Assembly: GCA_029959615.1 (NCBI GenBank) | Contig: JASCOD010000010.1 | Span: forward strand, 114,696 to 178,695 | Reading direction: 5' to 3' | From: Flavobacteriaceae bacterium PS02338 | GTDB taxonomy: Bacteria > Bacteroidota > Bacteroidia > Sphingobacteriales > Sphingobacteriaceae | Length of the DNA stretch: 64,000 nt | In this document: piece after piece, positions 1-6,908 of the stretch | Layout of the letters: each line of letters starts with the position of its first letter | Position numbering within the stretch: the first letter of the stretch is position 1 | Position numbers and translations under genes: made by a program | The notes under the pieces: generated by a model | What the model saw: only the letters and a program-made list of their open reading frames with translations | Told to the model about the DNA's origin: nothing | The model's database searches: none

Positions 1-1254
1 ATAATGAACTACCTGTAAAGTAACATCGGTAATCTCTTTGATGCAGGCCTGTGAAAGAGCTTCAAGCAAACGAAAGGCAATCATATCGTAAACCGCATTT
101 TCCTTTACATTTAATGCGGATGGTGTTTTATCAGTAATTAATAACCCGTGGTGATCAGTAACACGCAAATCGTTTACAATACGTTTATTGAAACGCCCCC
201 ATTTCATTTTAGTTACAGATTGTTTGCAGTTTTCCCTGTCTTGCAAGGATCTTACCAGATTGGGAATTTCTGCCCACATGTCTTCAGGAATATATTTGCT
301 TCCGGTTCGTGGATAGGTGATAAACTTCTTTTCGTACAGGCTTTGGGCAATATTAAGCGTTTCTTCAGCAGATAAACTCAGTTTCTTATTGGCTTCTTTT
401 TGCAATCCGGTAAGATCAAACAGTAGTGGCGGTTGTTCAGTGAGCCTTTTCGTTTCTACCGAAGTAACAGTTGCTGAACTGCTTCGTTGAATAGATTTCA
501 GTGTATCATTGGCTAATGCTTGATCTTCCCATTTGGTTAGAGAAAGGCTTTTAAAATCTATCAGCTCTTTATGTTGTAATAGCTGTATCTGCCAATATTT
601 CTTTATGGAGAAGTTCTTGTTTTCCAGATAGCGTTTGCAAATCAAAGCCAATGTGGGAGTCTGAACTCTACCTAGCGAATAGATACCATTACCCGCAGCT
701 ATGGAGAGTGCCTGTGTAGCATTTATGCCCACAAGCCAATCGGCCCGGCTTCTGCCTTGTGCAGCCTGATGCAATCCATCGAAGTCTTTTCCATCTTTGA
801 GATTGTCAAAACCTTGTTTGATGGCTTTCTCGGTAAGTGAACTTATCCATAGCCGTTCAAATGGTTTATTACTTTTGAGATATTCATAAATATAGCGAAA
901 TATCAATTCGCCCTCACGACCAGCATCGGTAGCAACGATAATACTATCGCTCTTATTAAAAAGTTGCTCAATAATTTTCAATTGCTTTAATGCTCCTGCA
1001 TCTACCGAATAGCCTTTATCTTTTTTAACTTTACGGACTGTTAATAGAAAGGGATTGGGCAATATTGGTAAAGTTTCCTTTTGAAATCCTGAAACTCCAT
1101 AATCTTCGGGCATTCCCAATCCGATTAAATGACCGAATGCCCACGTAACAAAATAGCCGTTGCCTATCAGGTAACCATCCTTTTTCTCGGACGCTCCCAA
1201 TAAGCCGGCTATTTCTCTTGCTACGCTTGGTTTTTCTGCAATGATTGTTTTCAT
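1..1254 (-). CDS. exc: DNA topoisomerase III, Exc-type, of an integrative element (5' part only)
   Basis: Type IA topoisomerase that cuts and passes single DNA strands; in CTnDOT the homologous exc product belongs to the excision operon. The visible 418 residues start at an ATG six bases after the upstream gene's stop and run off the window start. The N-terminus carries the TOPRIM motif EKPSVA and the acidic DAGREGE motif (residues 110-116). The conserved GRVQTPTL motif follows, and the catalytic tyrosine sits in ITYPRTGS at about residue 314. The TDHHGLL motif is close to the cut edge. The C-terminal part is missing only because the window ends. It is probably cotranscribed with the DUF3945 gene upstream. 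Family assignment is secure; the name exc rests on the gene order rteC, xis2c, xis2d, orf3, exc. Confidence 0.93.
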   Translation of the reverse strand, partial: MKTIIAEKPSVAREIAGLLGASEKKDGYLIGNGYFVTWAFGHLIGLGMPEDYGVSGFQKETLPILPNPFLLTVRKVKKDKGYSVDAGALKQLKIIEQLFNKSDSIIVATDAGREGELIFRYIYEYLKSNKPFERLWISSLTEKAIKQGFDNLKDGKDFDGLHQAAQGRSRADWLVGINATQALSIAAGNGIYSLGRVQTPTLALICKRYLENKNFSIKKYWQIQLLQHKELIDFKSLSLTKWEDQALANDTLKSIQRSSSATVTSVETKRLTEQPPLLFDLTGLQKEANKKLSLSAEETLNIAQSLYEKKFITYPRTGSKYIPEDMWAEIPNLVRSLQDRENCKQSVTKMKWGRFNKRIVNDLRVTDHHGLLITDKTPSALNVKENAVYDMIAFRLLEALSQACIKEITDVTLQVVHY

Positions 1255-1260
1255 ATCCTG

Positions 1261-2742
1261 TTACATTTTTCTGCCTTTGGATTTTGCAGGAGCTTTAGGT
1301 TTTTCTTGCTGTTCCTGCTGTTTTTTGTCCTTCGGCGTTTGTTGACCTTTTTGTAAAGGTTCTTTAATGTTCTGTGTAGCCTCGTTTGTTTTACCTTCCG
1401 AGTTGACAGCCGTTTGTGTTTTATGGGCTTCGGTTGGTTGGGTACGCTCTTTATATTGGTTAGGAAATTCAAAGCCTGTTTTTCCACTTTCTTTATTGTA
1501 AGTGATATACCCGTTGTATTCCTTACCTTTTTTGTCAACTAAGCCACTAACATAGATCGTTTGACCGTCTTTAAATTTGTTGTATTGCTCATTATCCAGT
1601 TCTTTACCTCTGAACGTTTTTGGAGCTTCCTGTGATGGATTTTGTTCTTTAGCCTGCGTTTGTTGATTGCCTTGTGTCTGCTTATTTACCTGGGCTTGCT
1701 GATTGGTATTGCTTCTGTCAAACATAAATTCAACATACCGTTTGTCTGCATTGAACTGTACCGTTGCGTTAAACTCAGTTCCTTTTTTAGAAATCATTCC
1801 TTCCAATTGAAGTGGTTTTCCTTCCAGCAGCGTTTGCTTCTGAGCATCGTCCAATTTTACTCCTTTTATTTCATCCGGGATTTTTATAAAATCGGTACGA
1901 AGGGCAACCAATTCGTTGGTTAGTCTGTCCACACTGATAATAGAGGGCATCATTTCTCCTGTTTTGTTGTTTTTCAGATCAACCACACGTCCCATATTTC
2001 CAGTATCAAGCAGATTTTTCTTATCCTCTTCAGTAAACTTATGCCCGAAAAATTCAAAGTTGAGGTTGGGCTCTTTTCGGATACCGTGTACCGCCGCTAC
2101 TACTTTCCCTTCCTGATTAGTTTGTAAGGATAAACGAGCGTCCGTACGAACAATAGCCCCATCCAGGTTTACACTTACGGGTACGAGTTCGTTAGTCTTA
2201 TAACCTTTTAATAAAGGATCTAAAAGGTTCATTTTTTCAAGGCGTTCTTTACCTAATCCGAGATTGTTCATGGTTTCCCAATCAATCTGTTCCGGTTTGA
2301 AGCGGTATTCGCTTGTTTCCGGAGTTGTTTGTGTTGTTTCCATATCATTTTGATTTTCTTGTTTATTATCCTGTTTATTTTCTGTTTTCACCTCGTGTTC
2401 TTTCATCAGTTTTTCACCTTCGGGAGTTGGTTTATCTACCTGATTCTGAAATTCTTTTGCTTTTTCTACAGCTTGGTCAGCAGGTACTTTGAAAAATTCG
2501 AATTGGGTAGGATTTTTTAATTGTCTCCAAAAGTTGGAGAAGAAATTTGAAATGAAATCACCATGCTTATCCACACGCATAAACTGGCTTTCATTTTTCT
2601 TGGTAGGATCAACGGTTTGCATCTTTCCATTTTCATCAATACTCTTGACTGCCTGAATTTTCATTTTTTCTTTATCCAACACGAGTAGTATGTCCGATAA
2701 CTGTTCCGGAGCGGTCTGTTTTTCTATTGTTTGCTCACTCAT
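1261..2742 (-). CDS. DUF3945/DUF4099-type protein (CTnDOT orf3-like)
   Basis: 493-residue hydrophilic protein of the kind found next to topoisomerase III in Bacteroidota conjugative elements; in CTnDOT the corresponding excision-operon gene is orf3, whose function is unclear. An N-terminal conserved block (about 15-90) is followed by a charged Gln/Lys-rich linker. Two related modules follow, around 215-335 and 375-430, each with a pattern like 'LDxxQ...LxxGxxxxxxGxxxKKGxEFNxxxxxN'. The tail is rich in Gln, Lys and Pro and ends in a basic run. There is no signal peptide or membrane segment. It ends six bases before the topoisomerase start, so the two are very likely cotranscribed. Domain names are from recognition of the pattern, not a search. 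Confidence 0.82.
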   Translation of the reverse strand: MSEQTIEKQTAPEQLSDILLVLDKEKMKIQAVKSIDENGKMQTVDPTKKNESQFMRVDKHGDFISNFFSNFWRQLKNPTQFEFFKVPADQAVEKAKEFQNQVDKPTPEGEKLMKEHEVKTENKQDNKQENQNDMETTQTTPETSEYRFKPEQIDWETMNNLGLGKERLEKMNLLDPLLKGYKTNELVPVSVNLDGAIVRTDARLSLQTNQEGKVVAAVHGIRKEPNLNFEFFGHKFTEEDKKNLLDTGNMGRVVDLKNNKTGEMMPSIISVDRLTNELVALRTDFIKIPDEIKGVKLDDAQKQTLLEGKPLQLEGMISKKGTEFNATVQFNADKRYVEFMFDRSNTNQQAQVNKQTQGNQQTQAKEQNPSQEAPKTFRGKELDNEQYNKFKDGQTIYVSGLVDKKGKEYNGYITYNKESGKTGFEFPNQYKERTQPTEAHKTQTAVNSEGKTNEATQNIKEPLQKGQQTPKDKKQQEQQEKPKAPAKSKGRKM

Positions 2743-2840
2743 ATCTTTAATATTTTGAAGTTCATTACCGAAAGTATAAGAAGTATCTAATGCTTTGCAT
2801 CAAATGGCCGTCAAAGGCAGCATTTGGCTTTCATTGGCTT

Positions 2841-3122
2841 TTATTTAGTAAAGCTTTCTCTTATGAATTGATGTACGTCCGACAATTTATAATATAGTTT
2901 ACCACTAATGGTGTAGTAAGGCAACTTACCGATTGTGCGATAACGCTGGAGGGAGCGGTTACTTATTTTAAGCATTTGCATTAGATCCTGATTATCGAGT
3001 AATTCTTCTCCGTCAATACTATTACGTTGCTTTTGGAGATCACTAATATGTTCGCTAAGCATATCGAACCTATCCATTATACGTTCCATCCAAGCCAAAA
3101 ACTCCATTCTATCTATGTTCAT
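2841..3122 (-). CDS. xis2d: Excisionase-like helix-turn-helix protein (Xis2d-like)
   Basis: 93-residue small DNA-binding protein of the MerR/excisionase-like HTH_17 group. The HTH lies at about residues 40-88: 'LLDNQDLMQMLKISNRSLQRYR', then a wing-like 'GKLPYYTISGKLYYKLSDVHQF'. The N-terminal 35 residues look like a helical dimerisation segment. It is the second small HTH gene in a row, as in the CTnDOT excision operon, where Xis2c and Xis2d are both needed with the integrase for excision. It lies 25 bases downstream of the xis2c-like gene and about 100 bases before the DUF3945 gene. The DNA-binding role is well supported; the xis2d name is by synteny. Confidence 0.82.
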   Translation of the reverse strand: MNIDRMEFLAWMERIMDRFDMLSEHISDLQKQRNSIDGEELLDNQDLMQMLKISNRSLQRYRTIGKLPYYTISGKLYYKLSDVHQFIRESFTK

Positions 3123-3147
3123 AGAGATATTCTTTAAGGGGTTACAC

Positions 3148-3501
3148 CTATTTTTTAACGATCTTCAATTTTCTACCTTTTTCGATATAGCTTTTCCCTT
3201 TTGCCATAAGCTCCGCAACATATTCGTCACTACTCTGTATGGCATTTGCATTAAGCATATCTTTTATTGCTCGAATGGTGTAGAAGTATTGTCCATAGAT
3301 TTTTGAGTATGAAATCTCACCTTTGGTACGCATACGCCACAAAGTCTTTTCACTGATGTGCAGGTACTGACATACCTCGTGGTTGTTAAGCCATAAGTCA
3401 TCATAACTGGTATCTTCTAATCTTTTCAGATAACTGGCAATTGCATTAATACGATTGTTTAGCTGTATCCATGCTTCCTCCTCAATAGTTATTATTTTCA
3501 T
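3148..3501 (-). CDS. xis2c: Excisionase-like helix-turn-helix protein (Xis2c-like)
   Basis: 117-residue HTH_17-type DNA-binding protein. An N-terminal helix (MKIITIEEEAW...) precedes the HTH 'WLNNHEVCQYLHISEKTLWRMR', the wing 'GEISYSKIYGQYFYTIRAI', and a basic tail ending in KIVKK. The longest open frame begins 93 bases further upstream (3594), but that extension would run through the TGCCAATTGGCA palindrome and reads like non-coding sequence, so I place the start at the internal ATG at 3501. As first gene of the excision operon it would be the target of RteC control in a CTnDOT-like element. Function by family and synteny; start moderately sure. Confidence 0.82.
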   Translation of the reverse strand: MKIITIEEEAWIQLNNRINAIASYLKRLEDTSYDDLWLNNHEVCQYLHISEKTLWRMRTKGEISYSKIYGQYFYTIRAIKDMLNANAIQSSDEYVAELMAKGKSYIEKGRKLKIVKK

Positions 3502-3567
3502 TACATAGCATTTAAAAAGTTCACTATGCAAAAATCCTGAAGGTAGCAGTGGTTTTCTGCCAAGTTT

Positions 3568-3579
3568 TGCCAATTGGCA
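3568..3579. promoter_or_regulatory. Palindrome TGCCAATTGGCA, copy 1 (candidate RteC or Xis operator)
   Basis: A perfect 12-base palindrome about 66 bases upstream of the xis2c-like start, with an extra TGCCAA half-site just to its left (3559-3564). The same 12 bases recur at 3677-3688. In CTnDOT, RteC activates the excision operon by binding inverted half-sites upstream of its promoter, so a regulator site is the likeliest role. The binding partner is inferred. Confidence 0.55.
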
Positions 3580-3674
3580 TAGCGATTTTTTCAATTTTCA
3601 GACTATTAATTAATCAGTTGATATACAGGTGTTTTTAAGTTTTACAGTAGGATTGTAGAAAAGGATTTGGATCA

Positions 3675-3700
3675 TTTGCCAATTGGCAGGTATTGGCAAA
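3675..3700. promoter_or_regulatory. Palindrome TGCCAATTGGCA, copy 2, nested in a TTTGCCAAT/ATTGGCAAA inverted repeat
   Basis: The second TGCCAATTGGCA copy is at 3677-3688. It is part of a larger inverted repeat with arms TTTGCCAAT (3675-3683) and ATTGGCAAA (3692-3700) separated by 8 bases. It lies between the rteC terminator and the xis2c-like gene. Two palindromes 109 bases apart suggest cooperative binding or looping upstream of the excision operon; this is inference. Confidence 0.55.
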
Positions 3701-3701
3701 T

Positions 3702-3730
3702 AAAAAAAGCAGTACCATGTATGTACTGCT
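3702..3730 (-). terminator. Intrinsic terminator of rteC
   Basis: Read on the minus strand: stem AGCAGTAC, 7-base loop, stem GTACTGCT, then seven T. It begins 22 bases after the rteC stop. It separates rteC from the excision operon, so that operon must have its own promoter between about 3502 and 3701. Confidence 0.88.
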
Positions 3731-3752
3731 TAAAAATATTTTTTTGCTGTCA

Positions 3753-4598
3753 CTAAAGATTTTTATCCATATACTCTTCTAAAGATATTTTTAACTGATC
3801 CAAGAATGCAGTTCGGGAACCTGCTCTTGTTTTCATTCTATGGAATGCATGGTGAATATCGTTCAATGGGATTTGGAACAATACTTGAAAAATTAAAGCC
3901 AGTTTTTTAATGCCTATTTTTCCATAAGCAATAGAGTTTGAAGCGTAAAGAGCGTAAATTAATTCAATAAGTGCATTTTGAGAATTAGTCCAAGAAGTTT
4001 CTTTATTGAATCCTCCATTTATTGAAGCCATGTCCTGGTCAGTTTCTGGATTGATTTTAGCAAGTATGTAGCTATACAGTAATTCGTTTGCAACAATTCG
4101 AGCAACTTTATTATCATAGTATGTTGAAAAACTTAGATCAATTTCAAATACTCCGCTTTTCAGACCGTCATGGTAATTTATTTGTCCCAACCTAAAGTAA
4201 ATATTGTCACGATCCGTTCTTCCTGCACGGTAGTAACGATAAAAACCCTCATGTCGGATACTTTCTTTATATTCTGATTTAAGGCCTTTTAGTAGACTTT
4301 CAAAATAGCTTTGATGTATTTCTCCAGTACTTACAGGACAGTCTGTTTCAAACCGGAATATCTTATTGTAAAAAATGAGCTTACCTAATATTTGAGGTTT
4401 TATTTTTTTGAAGAAGTCAATTTCCTGTTGTTCATTTTCAAAGCCGCCATCTAACACCTTTGCTTTTATGTTTAACAACATGTCATTTAGGAATAAAGTC
4501 ATTTGGTAGGCTTCGTCAGCTTTCACCATTCCCAGGAAAGACAATTTTTCTTCCTGAAGATTAATTTGGGATAATAATTTATTCAACACGATTTCCAT
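3753..4598 (-). CDS. rteC: RteC-like transcriptional regulator of element excision
   Basis: 281-residue protein of the RteC family, the CTnDOT regulator that activates transcription of the excision operon. Recognisable family features are the N-terminal helical region, the central 'FFKKIKPQILGKLIFYNKIFRFET' and 'RYYRAGRTDRDNIYFRLG' blocks, and the C-terminal segment 'TWTNSQNALIELIYALYASNSI...ALIFQVLFQIPLNDIHHAF', which resembles the RteC winged-helix region. It has a perfect terminator downstream and the candidate operators just beyond it. It is the outermost recognisable element gene here; no rteA/rteB two-component genes, tetQ or integrase are in the window. Family call strong; target is inferred from CTnDOT. 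Confidence 0.9.
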   Translation of the reverse strand: MEIVLNKLLSQINLQEEKLSFLGMVKADEAYQMTLFLNDMLLNIKAKVLDGGFENEQQEIDFFKKIKPQILGKLIFYNKIFRFETDCPVSTGEIHQSYFESLLKGLKSEYKESIRHEGFYRYYRAGRTDRDNIYFRLGQINYHDGLKSGVFEIDLSFSTYYDNKVARIVANELLYSYILAKINPETDQDMASINGGFNKETSWTNSQNALIELIYALYASNSIAYGKIGIKKLALIFQVLFQIPLNDIHHAFHRMKTRAGSRTAFLDQLKISLEEYMDKNL

Positions 4599-4930
4599 AG
4601 TTTAGTCTTTTTTAGAATTTATCACTATTTGTTTCGGAGTTTCAACTATTGCTGAATAACCCAAAATTTGGAAATATTATTGAAACCAATATCACAGGCT
4701 TACCACAGTGGGGGGATTTTTTTTAATGCGAAAACATAAAAAAGGCAAAGTATTAGCATACTTCACCTTATTATTTCTTAAATTTGCTCTATTGATTTAC
4801 AAGGTAATCAAATGAAGATTAGTGTAGTAAGCACCATTACTAAATCGTTACCGATAGCACTTTCAGTTCTTGTAAACTACTCTTTATTAGCCACTTTTGG
4901 CTATATTAATCTTTTTTATAGAAAAAAATC
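4599..4930. other. Non-coding junction between the element and chromosome-like genes
   Basis: 332 bases without a credible gene. It contains TTAAATTTGC at 4778-4787, which differs only in its first base from the CTnDOT core consensus GTANNTTTGC and equally reads as a TAnnTTTG promoter box. A short hairpin TAGCCA-CTTT-TGGCTA lies at 4888-4903. The element boundary probably falls here or a little further right, but neither att half can be proven from one side. No tRNA is present. Confidence 0.4.
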
Positions 4931-6523
4931 ATGTTCAAAAAAATAATGCTCTCAATTGTTGCCTTTATGGCAATTTCATTTGCTCATGCTCAACAAATCG
5001 CATTGTCTTGGAGTGCCGAGTATAGCGTTAATGCTGCCTCTCACTCGCTGGTTTGTGGCAGTAATCGCCAAATCTTAAAGTTAAGCCTTATTCCGGAGTT
5101 TGGAAAGGAGGCTTGGTCAAAGCCTATAATTACTGGTTACGATCAGCAACTTAAAGAAGCTAGTCGTGAGCTGATGCAACCGCCTGCCAGCGGTTTTAAG
5201 CCTGGTGAACTACTTAACATGAAAGGGAATCTATATTTTTTCACGAGTAGCTATGAGAAAAATTCAAAAAGCACCACTTTTTATTGTCAGCCTTTGGATA
5301 TACTTTCTCTAAAACACAAAGGCAACAATATTAGTCTTACTACGCTTATAGCTGATAAAGAATCGGAAAAACCGAGCCTAAAGCAAATCTTGTCTGACGA
5401 TTCTACAAAGGTTTTGTTTACCGACTCTCGTTCTCAAAATAAATCGGGGATGGAGAACTGTTACCTGGGTGTTTATAACGAGAAGATGGAAAAACTTTGG
5501 AGCAAAACCATAGATATGCAAGGTAAAAACAAGGTGGTGCTTTTAGATCAAAAAGTAACTAACGACGGAAAGGTTTTTCTGCTAATAAAGCATTTTGAGG
5601 ATGGAACTGATAAAGAGCAAACCACAAAAAATGGAAAGAAAGTACCTGCTTATGTTATCAAATTGTTGTTGTATGATAAGGATGGAGCAGTACCGAAAGA
5701 GTTTGTGTTAAATACTGGAGATGAATTTATTCATTCCTTAGCTTTTGCTAAACAGCACAACAACGAACTGACTTTATTTGGGTTACAGCAACAAAAAACA
5801 GAAGGAAATATAAGTGGTTATTTTATCGTTCAAATCAATACAAGTAATTCAAAGTCTACCATTACTAGGGGTGGATTTTCAGACCATTTACTTGGACAGC
5901 TAGAAAAGGATGAGCAAGGTAACGACGGCAAAAAGGGAGGTGGTTTGGCCCGTTATTTCAAATTTGTAAAGATGGAAACCAGAGGGAATGGGGACCGAGA
6001 TTTCTTACTAGAGTTTACGCTAAATACGATTGGTGCTAATGGATTTTCGATGGGAAATTCGGCTAGTGCTCGTACAATAACCACTTATACTGATATTTAT
6101 CATGGTAATATTATCGACATTCAAATTAAAGCTGATGGAACAAGTTTCATTACCAGAATTCCTAAGCTCCAGAACGTGGCAGACCTAGCGCATGTATCTA
6201 GTTTTAAAACGTTAGTTTATCAAGATAAGTTATTGGTTTTTTATAATGACAATGAAGATAATTTAAAGCAGGATATAGGGAACAAACCAAAGAAAACCGG
6301 ATTGGGAATAGCTGGTAGAAAGCTTTTAGGTGCTGTAGATGCCAGTTTGGTGATGGCGGTTATAGATGCACAGGGTAATTTGTCGAGGAAGGTGATTATT
6401 GACAAAAAGCAAAGTAAGTTCGTTTCGGCAGTTAATTCTTCGTTAAAGTTAGATGGTGATAAGATAGCCTTTTATGCTTTTAACGGACGTAGAGAAATGA
6501 TGGGATTACTTGAGGTAAAATAA
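4931..6523 (+). CDS. Hypothetical secreted protein
   Basis: 530 residues; not recognised. A clear signal peptide (residues 1-20, Lys-Lys-Ile then a hydrophobic core, ending AHA) predicts export. The rest is beta-rich, with several segments of the type 'LYDKDG', 'VYNEKMEKLWSK', 'VIDAQGNLSRK', a spacing reminiscent of WD40/beta-propeller-like proteins that compare stored and printed values, but no family can be named. There are no lipobox, membrane helices or catalytic motifs. It is the first gene after the mobile element on the opposite strand, with its own upstream region of over 300 bases, so it is probably monocistronic. It could be cargo or chromosomal. Confidence 0.75.
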   Translation: MFKKIMLSIVAFMAISFAHAQQIALSWSAEYSVNAASHSLVCGSNRQILKLSLIPEFGKEAWSKPIITGYDQQLKEASRELMQPPASGFKPGELLNMKGNLYFFTSSYEKNSKSTTFYCQPLDILSLKHKGNNISLTTLIADKESEKPSLKQILSDDSTKVLFTDSRSQNKSGMENCYLGVYNEKMEKLWSKTIDMQGKNKVVLLDQKVTNDGKVFLLIKHFEDGTDKEQTTKNGKKVPAYVIKLLLYDKDGAVPKEFVLNTGDEFIHSLAFAKQHNNELTLFGLQQQKTEGNISGYFIVQINTSNSKSTITRGGFSDHLLGQLEKDEQGNDGKKGGGLARYFKFVKMETRGNGDRDFLLEFTLNTIGANGFSMGNSASARTITTYTDIYHGNIIDIQIKADGTSFITRIPKLQNVADLAHVSSFKTLVYQDKLLVFYNDNEDNLKQDIGNKPKKTGLGIAGRKLLGAVDASLVMAVIDAQGNLSRKVIIDKKQSKFVSAVNSSLKLDGDKIAFYAFNGRREMMGLLEVK

Positions 6524-6908
6524 AAATCCCCTCACTGGCTTATGATTTCTAGCGTAAGTTTATAAAGGTGCTTGTGCTTTTTTGTTTATCTGGTTAGATA
6601 AGTTTTTTAATTAGGTCCATGCGGACGCTTGCATACAATGTCATTAAGTTAGGGAGAAAATAAAAAATATTTGTCCTTCGACAGGCTCAGGATGACAATA
6701 TTTTTTATTTTTTGACTGTTAAGTGAGGTCTTCGACTACCTGTTCTGATTTTATCGGAAAGCTCAGACTGACACAAAATTGCTTAACTTAATGACAGCAA
6801 CCTTTAGGCTAAATGAGATTTGAGGTTATTTGAATTATTTGAAACTTGATCTACTTTTTATAGACGGTTTTGTTAAATTTGATAAACCATTTAAACTATC
6901 TCTCATTA
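6524..6908. repeat. Intergenic region with REP-like repeat (CTTCGACAGGCTCAGGATGACA type)
   Basis: No gene is visible in these 385 bases. Positions 6671-6696 carry a CTTCGACAGGCTCAGGATGACA-type unit. A degenerate, partly complementary copy follows at about 6728-6773 (CTTCGAC...AGCTCAGACTGACA). The same core recurs at 47681-47702 and 49391-49412. The remainder is AT-rich leader for the next gene. Confidence 0.6.

Noticed and set aside
148..375. Open frame on the plus strand, 75 codons
   Set aside because: It lies antisense within the topoisomerase III gene, whose protein motifs including the catalytic Tyr are continuous across it.
1251..1538. Open frame of 95 codons overlapping the end of the DUF3945 gene
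   Set aside because: Basic, low-complexity shadow of the Lys/Gln-rich coding sequence in another frame; no start context or homology pattern.
3502..3594. N-terminal extension of the xis2c-like protein
   Set aside because: It runs through the TGCCAATTGGCA operator-like palindrome and reads unlike the family; the ATG at 3501 gives a normal protein.
4888..4903. TAGCCA-CTTT-TGGCTA hairpin before the secreted protein gene
   Set aside because: Too short and without a T-run to call a terminator, and no second copy to support a binding site.
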